A stretch of 5,185 bases of DNA from SFTJ01 sp905210415 (GTDB taxonomy: Bacteria; Bacteroidota; Bacteroidia; Bacteroidales; Muribaculaceae). The stretch lies in NCBI GenBank assembly GCA_902476295.1, contig CABSDC010000131.1, positions 1-5,185 on the forward strand. Direction: 5' to 3'. How positions within the stretch are numbered: position 1 is the stretch's first letter; each line of letters opens with the position of its first letter. Shown here piece after piece: positions 1-5,185 of the stretch. The position numbers were made by a program, and so were the translations under genes. The notes under the pieces are model-generated. The model was not told the DNA's origin, did no database searches, and saw only the letters and a list, made by a program, of their open reading frames with translations.

Positions 1-31
1 CTTACATTTACGGCCTAATGACCGATTTGGG
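1..31 (-). repeat. Interspersed repeat, copy 1 (partial, reversed, cut by the window edge)
   Basis: Read on the minus strand, this begins CCCAAATCGGTCATTAGGCC and continues through CGTAAATGTAAG. It matches 28 of 31 positions of the left arm of the copy at 2478-2566 without gaps, and it shares the TGTAAG word with the copy at 3697-3744. It runs off the left edge, so its other arm, if present, is not visible. The CCC end faces the glycosidase start 38 bases away and is bordered by TTAAA. The core CGGCC-TAAT-GACCG could form a short stem with one mismatch. No coding role is visible. Confidence 0.8.
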
Positions 32-69
32 TTAAAAAGAATATTTTCCTCAAATCCGCTAATAAAAAC

Positions 70-1506
70 ATGAGAAATCTCTTCAGAAACATCACGGCTA
101 CCCTCATAGCTCTTTGCGCATCGCATGCAATGAGCAATGCTGCCGAGCAGACTCTCACCACCAACGATGCCACTATCAACAAGGCTTTTGATATGGCCAT
201 CAAGACTCTCGACAAAAACATCTCGGCAGAAGGCATCATCCTTGCCGGCGGCGACTACGGAGGCGAGTGGACCCGCGATTGCGCCTTCAATTGCGCCAAT
301 GCTGCCAATCTGCTTCGCCCTGAGGCTGCGCGCACATCGCTTTGGAGCGTAACCGAAAACGGCAAACGCATCGGACATCAATATTGGGACCAAATCATCT
401 GGGTGATTGCCGCTTGGCAACACTATTTGGCCACCAACGACGCGGCATTCTTGCACCAAGCACTCTCTTGCTCGGCCACAACAATCAGCGACCTTGAGCG
501 CCAACACTTCAATTCGTTATACGGACTATTCACCGGTCCTGCCGTGTTTCAAGACGGCATAGCCGGCTACGATGAGCCAATCTTCCAGCCTGGCAACAAC
601 AATAGCTATGTGCTCGACCACAATGCCGACCAGATAATGTGTCTCAGCACCAACTGCGTCTACTATAAGGCTTACCTTTGCCTTGCCGACATGATGTGGC
701 AATGTGGCAAAGACGGCAACGCCTATCAAAATAAGGCGAAGCAACTCAAGAAACGCATTCGCCAGCACTTCTACAACAAAGCCGCAAACCGCCTTTTCTA
801 CCTCATCGACGGAAACGGCAAGAAGCACAACTACACCGAAGGCCTTGGTGTGGCTTTCGCCGTGCTTTATGATGTGGTGAGCAACAAGGAGGCAAAAAGC
901 ATCCTCAGCAACGTGCACATCACCCGATATGGCATTCCTGCCGTATATCCGGCATTCCCTCGCTATAGCGCTGCCCAACCGGGCCGACACAATGTGATGA
1001 TTTGGCCTCACGTCAACATGATATATGCTTCAGCTTGCGCTCACGCAAGAGTGTTTGACCAATTCTATTTCGAAATCAACAATCTTGCGAAACTCGCGGT
1101 TGAAGGAGACGGATTCTTTGAAATCTACGACCCTGCCAACGGCAAACCAAGCGGCGGCTATCAATGCGACCACCTATGGGACGTGCGCCACGATCAGACA
1201 TGGTGCGCCACAGGATTCCTTCGCGAATTCATCACTGAGATATTCGGCATTCGCCTCACTCCGCGCGGCTTGAAGATTCGCCCATTGGGAATGAACGACG
1301 GCAGCAAATGCACTCTCAGAGGCATCAAGTTTCACAACAACACTATCAACATCACCGTCACTGGTAAAGGCAATGGCTATACGCCTAAGTCGTGCCGCAT
1401 CAATGGCGTGAAAGCATCGAATTTTGTGGGACACAACGGTGCAATCTATGAGAACGGCAAATACCGGAAAACTACCGGTGTACTGAATATTGAAATCGAA
1501 CTATAA
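70..1506 (+). CDS. Exported (alpha/alpha)6-barrel glycoside hydrolase-like protein
   Basis: Predicted secreted carbohydrate-active enzyme of 478 residues. Residues 1-24 look like a Sec signal peptide: basic start MRNLFRN, a hydrophobic run near 8-18, and small residues before a likely cut around A24/A25. C16 is not in a good lipobox because Leu precedes it, so a periplasmic soluble form is more likely than a lipoprotein. The body carries signatures of six-hairpin glycosidases (GH15, GH63, GH65 and MGH1-like groups): WTRD at 67-70 (in GH15 glucoamylases the equivalent Arg-Asp binds the -1 sugar), LDHNA at 182-186, IWPHVN at 311-316 and a DHLWDV..DQTW block at 367-378. Candidate acids are D162, E169, E351, D371 and D375; I cannot say which are catalytic. 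Residues from about 395 look like the small C-terminal beta domain found after such barrels. Substrate and exact CAZy family are unresolved; an alpha-glucoside or other oligosaccharide is only a guess. folD starts 16 bases downstream. The start at 70 is chosen because it includes the signal peptide; no Shine-Dalgarno is seen, as is usual in Bacteroidota. Confidence 0.85.
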   Translation: MRNLFRNITATLIALCASHAMSNAAEQTLTTNDATINKAFDMAIKTLDKNISAEGIILAGGDYGGEWTRDCAFNCANAANLLRPEAARTSLWSVTENGKRIGHQYWDQIIWVIAAWQHYLATNDAAFLHQALSCSATTISDLERQHFNSLYGLFTGPAVFQDGIAGYDEPIFQPGNNNSYVLDHNADQIMCLSTNCVYYKAYLCLADMMWQCGKDGNAYQNKAKQLKKRIRQHFYNKAANRLFYLIDGNGKKHNYTEGLGVAFAVLYDVVSNKEAKSILSNVHITRYGIPAVYPAFPRYSAAQPGRHNVMIWPHVNMIYASACAHARVFDQFYFEINNLAKLAVEGDGFFEIYDPANGKPSGGYQCDHLWDVRHDQTWCATGFLREFITEIFGIRLTPRGLKIRPLGMNDGSKCTLRGIKFHNNTINITVTGKGNGYTPKSCRINGVKASNFVGHNGAIYENGKYRKTTGVLNIEIEL

Positions 1507-1522
1507 CTCTTAAAACATAACA

Positions 1523-2404
1523 ATGGAACTAATCGACGGTAAGAAAGTAGCGGCTGGCGGAAAACAAGAAATTGCAGCCGAAGTAGAGCAAATGATTGCA
1601 GAGGGAAAGCGCAGGCCTCATCTTGCAGCTATTCTCGTGGGCCACGATGGCGGCAGCGAGACATACGTTCGCAACAAGGTGATTGCTTGCGAGAAATGCG
1701 GCTTTAAGTCAACCCTTATTCGCTATGAAGAGGATGTGACTGAGCAACAACTTCTCGACACCATCGCAAAACTCAATGCCGATGACGAAGTCGACGGATT
1801 TATTGTGCAACTGCCATTGCCTCGCCACATCTCTGAGCAACGCATCATCGAGGCTATCGACTATCGCAAGGATGTAGACGGCTTCCACCCTACTAACGTG
1901 GGCAGAATGTCTATTGGCTTGCCATGCTTCGTTTCTGCCACTCCTGCCGGCATCATCGAATTGCTCGCACGCTACAACGTGAACACCAAGGGTGCCAACT
2001 GCGTGGTGCTTGGCAGAAGCAATATCGTGGGCAAACCTGTGGCTAACCTGCTTATGCAGAAAGCGCCAGTGGGCAATGCCACTGTCACCGTGTGCCACTC
2101 AGCCACACGCAACCTCAAGGAGATTTGCCGCCAAGCCGACATCATTATCGCAGCTATCGGCCAACCTGAATTCGTGAAAGAAGACATGGTGAAAGAGGGT
2201 GCTGTGATCATCGACGTTGGTACCACACGCGTGCCTTCAACCGAAACAAAGAGCGGCTTCAAGCTCAAGGGCGACGTGGATTTCGAACACGTTGCGCCTA
2301 AGTGCAGCCTCATCACTCCTGTGCCTGGCGGCGTAGGTCCGATGACCATCTGCTCGCTGATGAAGAACACTCTTCTCGCTGCTAAAAAGACTATCTATAA
2401 ATAA
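1523..2404 (+). CDS. folD: Bifunctional methylenetetrahydrofolate dehydrogenase / methenyltetrahydrofolate cyclohydrolase FolD
   Basis: Cytosolic one-carbon enzyme that interconverts 5,10-methylene-THF, 5,10-methenyl-THF and 10-formyl-THF with NADP(H), supplying purine and formyl-Met synthesis. At 293 residues it has the usual family length. Visible signatures: the catalytic Tyr/Lys pair in SETYVRNK (Y48, K52), the folate-site stretch VQLPLP (95-100), the KDVDGF loop (116-121) holding the conserved Asp, the Rossmann-fold segment VLGRSNIVGKPVA, and the C-terminal family signature PVPGGVGPMT. No key residue is missing and the frame is intact. The start is supported by MELIDGKKVA, a typical FolD beginning. 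It lies 16 bases after the glycosidase stop, so co-transcription is plausible, and it is followed by a strong terminator hairpin at 2430-2463. The identification is very secure. Confidence 0.98.
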   Translation: MELIDGKKVAAGGKQEIAAEVEQMIAEGKRRPHLAAILVGHDGGSETYVRNKVIACEKCGFKSTLIRYEEDVTEQQLLDTIAKLNADDEVDGFIVQLPLPRHISEQRIIEAIDYRKDVDGFHPTNVGRMSIGLPCFVSATPAGIIELLARYNVNTKGANCVVLGRSNIVGKPVANLLMQKAPVGNATVTVCHSATRNLKEICRQADIIIAAIGQPEFVKEDMVKEGAVIIDVGTTRVPSTETKSGFKLKGDVDFEHVAPKCSLITPVPGGVGPMTICSLMKNTLLAAKKTIYK

Positions 2405-2429
2405 TCAATGCATTTATAGGTTACTTAAT

Positions 2430-2463
2430 AATAGAGCATCTTATGGTGAGATGCTCTATTTTT
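2430..2463 (+). terminator. Rho-independent terminator after folD
   Basis: AATAGAGCATCT (2430-2441) is perfectly complementary to AGATGCTCTATT (2449-2460), giving a 12-bp stem with a 7-base loop. The second arm runs into TTTTT (2459-2463). It begins 25 bases after the folD stop and ends the glycosidase-folD block. The arm upstream is A/T rich rather than a strict A run, so efficiency in the reverse direction is uncertain and nothing on the minus strand needs it. Confidence 0.9.
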
Positions 2464-2477
2464 CCCAAAACAATAAA

Positions 2478-2566
2478 CCCAAATCGGACATTAGGCCGTA
2501 GATGTAATATTTTAATACTACTTGGTGTCTTTCGAAATTCTTCCAAGTCCTAACAACCGAATTGGG
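2478..2566. repeat. Interspersed repeat, copy 2: complete 89-bp imperfect inverted repeat, MITE-like
   Basis: The left arm CCCAAATCGGACATTAGGCC (2478-2497) matches the reverse complement of the right arm (2547-2566, ending CCGAATTGGG) at 15 of 20 positions. Inside, ACTTGG (2520-2525) pairs with CCAAGT (2543-2548) around a loop containing the palindrome TTTCGAAA (2530-2537). The 5-mer ATAAA lies directly outside both ends (2473-2477 and 2567-2571), as a target-site duplication would. The left half is shared with the copies at 1-31 and 3697-3744. It fills most of the gap between the folD terminator and the CapA-like gene, and its right arm ends 60 bases before that start codon. No transposase or ORF lies inside, so any movement would need help in trans. 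A structured intergenic repeat without transposition remains possible. Confidence 0.75.
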
Positions 2567-2626
2567 ATAAACCTAACGCCCTTAAGCGCGCGAGGGTAAT
2601 TCAGCAATCAACTTTCACATACAGCA

Positions 2627-3694
2627 ATGACACAGTTTCTCAGCATTCTGCTCGTAGCAATACTCGATTTGGTGCTCGGCAATCAGGACATCAACCTCAC
2701 ATTTGTGGGCGATGCCATGCAGCACGGTCCGCAGATTAAGGCGGCACGCACCTCGGCAGGCAACTACGACTACACACCCTGCTTTAAATATCTCAGCGAC
2801 GACATCGCCAAAGCCGACTTCGCCCTGGTCAATCTGGAGTGCCCACTGGGCGGTAAGCCATACTCAGGCTACCCAAATTTCAGCGCACCCGATGAATATG
2901 CTCAGCACCTGCAAGATGTGGGTTTTGACTTCTTTGTCACTGCCAACAACCACTGCCTCGACCGACGCGATGCTGGCGCAAAACGCACCATCAAGCGCCT
3001 CAACGAGATGGGCATACCTCATGCCGGCACATACCTCAACGAGGCTGCACGCGACACGCTCTGCCCTGCTATCGTGGATGTGAAAGGTGTGCGAATGGCT
3101 ATCCTCAGCTACACCTACGGCACCAACGGCATTCCCGTGCAAGGCAATCTTGTGGTTGACTACATCAATCGCGCCCGCATCGCTGCCGACATTGCCAAGG
3201 CCCGCGAGGCAAAAGCCGACATCATCTGCGCTTGCATGCACTGGGGCATTGAATATAAGCTGCTGCCTGTGGAAAGCCAACGCAACCTCGCCAATTTTCT
3301 TATCGACCAAGGCGTAGACCTAATCATCGGCAGCCATCCGCACGTGGTGGAACCAATGGAAATACGCTATAGCGAAAAATGGGGCAAGAAAGTGCTTTTG
3401 GTGTATTCGCTCGGCAACTTCATTTCTAATCAAAACGGAACCGACAGCCGAGGCGGCGCCATGGTGAAAGTAAGGCTGATGAAGCAGCAATCGGGTACGG
3501 TGTCGCTCATAAGCGCTGGCTACAAGCTGTTCTTCTGCCAAAAGCCTCTGCGCAAAGGCGACAATTATCAACTCATCCCCTACGGACAAGAGCAACTGAT
3601 TCGCGACGACTCGCGCCCAGCCTACGACGCGTTTATGCGCAACGCTCACGCCATTTTCAACGATCATAATATCGACGTCCCCGAATTGCCTTAA
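2627..3694 (+). CDS. CapA/PGA_cap family metallophosphoesterase-fold protein
   Basis: Protein of 355 residues of the poly-gamma-glutamate capsule-synthesis (CapA/PgsA, PF09587-type) family, which has a calcineurin-like metallophosphoesterase fold. Motifs in order: FVGDAM (26-31), NLECPL (69-74), ANNHCLD (106-112), MHWGIEY (204-210), GSHPHVVEP (235-243) and YSLGNFI (260-266). The Asp, Asn and His positions expected to form the metal site are present. Residues 1-18 are hydrophobic and signal-like but lack basic residues at the start, so it could be an uncleaved anchor; the catalytic domain then faces the periplasm or surface. An in-frame stop at 2597 and no earlier ATG make 2627 the natural start. 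Many family members occur in genomes with no capsule operon, and no pgsB/pgsC or capsule genes are nearby, so a poly-glutamate role is not supported; a phosphoesterase or hydrolase acting on an envelope polymer is a family-level guess. Small departures from the common family pattern are C110 where Ala is usual and E242 where Gln is usual. The gene appears to be a single transcription unit with no clear promoter motif. Confidence 0.92.
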   Translation: MTQFLSILLVAILDLVLGNQDINLTFVGDAMQHGPQIKAARTSAGNYDYTPCFKYLSDDIAKADFALVNLECPLGGKPYSGYPNFSAPDEYAQHLQDVGFDFFVTANNHCLDRRDAGAKRTIKRLNEMGIPHAGTYLNEAARDTLCPAIVDVKGVRMAILSYTYGTNGIPVQGNLVVDYINRARIAADIAKAREAKADIICACMHWGIEYKLLPVESQRNLANFLIDQGVDLIIGSHPHVVEPMEIRYSEKWGKKVLLVYSLGNFISNQNGTDSRGGAMVKVRLMKQQSGTVSLISAGYKLFFCQKPLRKGDNYQLIPYGQEQLIRDDSRPAYDAFMRNAHAIFNDHNIDVPELP

Positions 3695-3696
3695 AT

Positions 3697-3744
3697 CCCA
3701 AATAGATCATTAGGACGTAACTGTAAGATTTTTCTACTGCTTGG
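3697..3744 (+). repeat. Interspersed repeat, copy 3 (left half, abutting the CapA-like stop codon)
   Basis: Starting with CCCAAAT at 3697, this segment matches 38 of 48 positions of copy 2 (2478-2525) without gaps. The shared blocks are CCCAAAT, CATTAGG, CGTA, TGTAA, ATTTT, TACT and CTTGG. It begins two bases after the TAA stop (3692-3694). A clear right arm equivalent to CCGAATTGGG is not found, so the copy seems truncated or diverged beyond about 3745. TTAAATCC occurs at its left edge (3691-3698) and again at 3767-3774. Confidence 0.8.
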
Positions 3745-3769
3745 GTAACATTCAACCCCGAAAAAATTA

Positions 3770-3814
3770 AATCCACGCTGTTGTCAGCCATCATCGGCTC
3801 TCACAGCGTGGATT
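3770..3814 (-). terminator. Terminator of the beta-barrel gene (possibly bidirectional)
   Basis: AATCCACGCTGT (3770-3781) is perfectly complementary to ACAGCGTGGATT (3803-3814), a 12-bp GC-richer stem. An inner AGCC/GGCT pairing (3786-3789 with 3796-3799) extends the hairpin. On the minus strand the stem is followed by TTAATTTTTT (3770-3761), a proper T tract, so it suits the beta-barrel gene ending at 3841, which lies 26 bases before the stem. On the plus strand the following bases are CTTACATC, so termination of the CapA-like transcript there would be weaker, though the hairpin may serve both convergent genes. Confidence 0.85.
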
Positions 3815-3840
3815 CTTACATCAACTGTATATAATATTTT

Positions 3841-4518
3841 CTACCATTCGTAACTGATTTTTACACCTACGCTACTCAGTCCCTTCAGCTCTGAGTCCCA
3901 CTCAGGATGATACCAGTCGCAGATACGATAGGTGGTGAGATTGTATGTCACGCCAAGGTTTAAGGCGCTCTTATACCCCGTAGGGATGCGAATACCCACC
4001 GTTGGGCTTAGATAGAAGCTGCGCGAGCCATCGATGTATCCGTCCTCAAAGGCGACATTATCGTCGTCAAGGGTGAATTGCATACCCACTTTCAAATCAA
4101 AAAACGGTTGCACAGAACTTTGCCACGAAGGCTGCATCAATCGCAAATCAACGTATAGCGGAACGCCTACGCCAGTGTTGTCATAATCGCTGCTTGGCAC
4201 ATAATCGCCATCTGCATTAAACGACACACTCAACCCCGTGCCCACGCCCAAGAAAGCAGATTCGGTGAGCTGCAGACCGTGGGTGGTGAGGAAATCCAAT
4301 CGGTCGCTGCGGTTATCGCCCACGCCAAACGAATAGCCCATTTCCAGAAATCCTTTATAATAAGGCAACGCCTGACTATAACTGTCGTTGCGGAAATACG
4401 TCTCTCGCGGCTGCACGCGGTAGCCATTGCCACCGCGATTGCGGAAATAAGGCTGAGCCTCCATGAGGCCCGTGCCTAACACTATTGTCATAACAAAAAT
4501 CATCAAACTCTTTTTCAT
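3841..4518 (-). CDS. Small exported outer-membrane beta-barrel protein, function unknown
   Basis: Protein of 225 residues. MKKSLMIFVMTIVLGTG followed by MEA|Q is a clear Sec signal peptide, cut probably after A21. Residues 22-55 form a polar stretch rich in Arg, Asn, Gln and Tyr that contains YFRN twice (24-27 and 41-44). From about 56 onward the sequence alternates polar and hydrophobic residues with many Gly, Tyr and Phe, in strand-like runs such as GFLEMGYSFGVG, AFLGVGTGLSVSF, VGVPLYVDLRL, FFDLKVGMQF, FYLSPTVGIRI and SALNLGVTYNL. It ends SVGVKISYEW with a terminal aromatic residue, as expected for a barrel recognised by the BAM complex. Roughly eight to ten strands would fit, which suggests a small OmpX/OmpW-like or porin-family barrel rather than a full porin; that count is an estimate. 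Ligand and role are not recognisable. It lies 75 bases downstream of the Ca2+ ATPase on the same strand with no terminator between, so read-through is possible. Confidence 0.85.
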   Translation of the reverse strand: MKKSLMIFVMTIVLGTGLMEAQPYFRNRGGNGYRVQPRETYFRNDSYSQALPYYKGFLEMGYSFGVGDNRSDRLDFLTTHGLQLTESAFLGVGTGLSVSFNADGDYVPSSDYDNTGVGVPLYVDLRLMQPSWQSSVQPFFDLKVGMQFTLDDDNVAFEDGYIDGSRSFYLSPTVGIRIPTGYKSALNLGVTYNLTTYRICDWYHPEWDSELKGLSSVGVKISYEW

Positions 4519-4531
4519 AGCCTAAATGTTT

Positions 4532-4539
4532 TATCTTTG
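4532..4539 (+). promoter_or_regulatory. Possible Bacteroidota -7 element (TATCTTTG), orientation away from the beta-barrel gene
   Basis: TATCTTTG fits the Bacteroidota sigma-70 -7 consensus TAnnTTTG at every fixed position. It reads on the plus strand, toward the ATPase 3' end, in the ATPase/beta-barrel gap. Upstream at about the -33 distance is only TTT (4511-4513), not TTG. An ATG with six sense codons (4557-4577) follows 17 bases later. No real gene lies downstream on this strand, so it could be a chance match, a remnant or an antisense promoter. Confidence 0.25.
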
Positions 4540-4572
4540 TTCTGTATTTTAGACCTATGAAAACGACGGGAG

Positions 4573-4612
4573 TTTAATGTCATTTTCGCCTATTTAATGT
4601 TCATTTTGTCGC
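4573..4612. repeat. Imperfect 20-bp tandem duplication spanning the ATPase stop codon
   Basis: TTTAATGTCATTTTCGCC (4573-4590) is repeated with small changes as TTTAATGTTCATTTTGTCGC (4593-4612), one 20-base step apart. The second unit holds the last ATPase codons and its stop (4594-4596); the first lies in the gap upstream of the beta-barrel gene. It may be a slippage duplication of the gene end or a pair of binding sites located about 55-95 bases before the beta-barrel start codon. Confidence 0.5.
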
Positions 4613-5185
4613 TTTATTCGTCGTATTAAAGCAAACGCTATTTGGCCGACAATTGCCACCGAACTTGTGTAGAGCGCTATCTCCATCACTTCGCGGAACT
4701 GCAAATCAGAGATCTTAAAGAACTCTCCACCGAACATTGATATCAAAGTTTGACAAACGAATATCACCAGCCACATGGCAAAGAATAGGCTGCTTTCCTT
4801 GGCCCTATAGAATGCACAGTGACCACTGAAGAAGGTGCGGGCATTAAGCATATTCCAGAATTGAACAAGCACAAACGCAGTGAAGAATTTTGTGAGTTCG
4901 TGCGAATCCACGTCATGGTTGAAATTGATGATGTAACTTATCGCGAAATGTCCTTCCGAGTCAGTACCTTTCAGGTATAGCAAATATCCGCTCAGCAACA
5001 CCGCCAACACCGCTCCGAAGCCCATAATGAATCGCCACATCGAGCCTGTGATGATAGGAGCACCCTTCTTGCGCGGCTTCTCTTTCATCACAGAATGGCT
5101 GGCTGGCAACGAAGCCATTGCCAGTGCGGCAAACGTATCCATCACCAGATTCACCCATAGCATCTGAGTGACCGACAGAGGCGGG
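4594..5185 (-). CDS. Calcium-translocating P-type ATPase, PMCA type, C-terminal part (5' end outside the window)
   Basis: Partial gene: about 197 C-terminal codons are present and the frame is open through the right edge, so the ATG at 5163 is internal; the residues before it read PPLSVTQ, as expected just before membrane helix M6. The protein would be an inner-membrane pump driving Ca2+ out of the cytosol with ATP. QMLWVNLVMDTFAALAMA is the M6 signature, and its Asn and Asp correspond to Ca2+ ligands in SERCA/PMCA pumps; Met between them and the DTFA run favour the plasma-membrane (PMCA) subtype. The rest is the Cation_ATPase_C domain with helices M7 (MGFGAVLAVLLSGYLLYL), M8 (KFFTAFVLVQFWNMLNAR), M9 (SLFFAMWLVIFVCQTLISMF) and M10 (ALYTSSVAIVGQIAFALI), ending in a basic tail RRIKRQNEH. 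The common ATEPP sequence after M6 is replaced here by ASLPA. The phosphorylation and nucleotide domains lie off-window, so completeness cannot be judged. Confidence 0.93.
   Translation of the reverse strand, partial: PPLSVTQMLWVNLVMDTFAALAMASLPASHSVMKEKPRKKGAPIITGSMWRFIMGFGAVLAVLLSGYLLYLKGTDSEGHFAISYIINFNHDVDSHELTKFFTAFVLVQFWNMLNARTFFSGHCAFYRAKESSLFFAMWLVIFVCQTLISMFGGEFFKISDLQFREVMEIALYTSSVAIVGQIAFALIRRIKRQNEH

Noticed and set aside
26..49. Promoter for the glycosidase from TTTG (26-29) and TATTTTCC (42-49)
   Set aside because: The -7-like element misses the final TG, and the spacing of 12 bases is far from the roughly 19-21 expected.
526..1011. 161-codon open frame on the minus strand within the glycosidase gene
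   Set aside because: It is antisense to a gene with clear domain motifs, and its protein has no recognisable family; long antisense frames are common shadows at this base composition.
1709..2370. Two long minus-strand frames (129 and 132 codons) inside folD
   Set aside because: Both are fully antisense to a confidently identified folD and overlap each other.
2579..2596. Possible hairpin CCCT..AGGG around a GCGCGC run upstream of the CapA-like gene
   Set aside because: Only four base pairs plus a wobble, with no T tract and no conserved aptamer pattern, so it is too weak to call a terminator or riboswitch.
2864..3667. Minus-strand frames of 148 and 115 codons inside the CapA-like gene
   Set aside because: They are shadows of the plus-strand gene, whose motifs are intact along the whole length.
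2627..3694. Capsule (poly-gamma-glutamate) synthesis locus
   Set aside because: Only the CapA-like protein is present; no ligase or membrane partner genes are nearby, and this family is widespread in genomes without such capsules.
1..3744. CRISPR array from the three repeat copies
   Set aside because: The copies are more than 1 kb apart with genes between them, are in mixed orientation and are diverged, unlike regularly spaced CRISPR repeats.
4594..5163. Complete 189-residue protein starting at the ATG at 5163
   Set aside because: The frame stays open upstream to the window edge and encodes PPLSVTQ in front of the M6 helix, as in full-length calcium pumps, so this is an internal Met of a longer gene.

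Overview
The window looks like an ordinary chromosomal stretch from a gut-type member of the Bacteroidales, probably near Prevotellaceae or Muribaculaceae. The clues are a FolD with family-typical motifs, a PMCA-type calcium ATPase tail ending next to a small outer-membrane beta-barrel gene, a CapA/PgsA-like phosphoesterase-fold protein, A-rich gene starts without a clear Shine-Dalgarno, and moderate GC. This placement is inferred from protein style and not from any marker search. There are five protein genes, no RNA genes, no CRISPR array and no transposase gene.

Left block, plus strand: an exported (alpha/alpha)6-barrel glycosidase-like protein (70-1506) is followed after 16 bases by folD (1523-2404). 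A perfect 12-bp hairpin with a T run (2430-2463) closes this block. The two genes may share a transcript, but their functions, a secreted carbohydrate-active protein and cytosolic one-carbon metabolism, are not obviously linked.

Middle, plus strand: a CapA/PGA_cap-family protein (2627-3694) stands alone. Right block, minus strand: the C-terminal part of a P-type Ca2+-transporting ATPase enters from the right edge (5185-4594) and is followed after 75 bases by a small signal-peptide-bearing beta-barrel protein (4518-3841). A second perfect 12-bp hairpin (3770-3814) lies between the convergent capA-like and beta-barrel genes and has its T tract on the minus strand.

The most interesting structure is non-coding. 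Three copies of one diverged repeat (core CCCAAATCGG..CATTAGG.CGTA..TGTAA) sit in three of the intergenic gaps: upstream of the glycosidase (1-31, reversed), downstream of folD (2478-2566) and at the capA-like stop codon (3697-3744). The middle copy has both arms, is an 89-bp imperfect inverted repeat, and is flanked exactly by the 5-mer ATAAA on both sides, which resembles a small non-autonomous (MITE-like) element or an intergenic palindromic repeat. I see no clear sign of a new multi-gene system; this repeat family is the best candidate for something undescribed.
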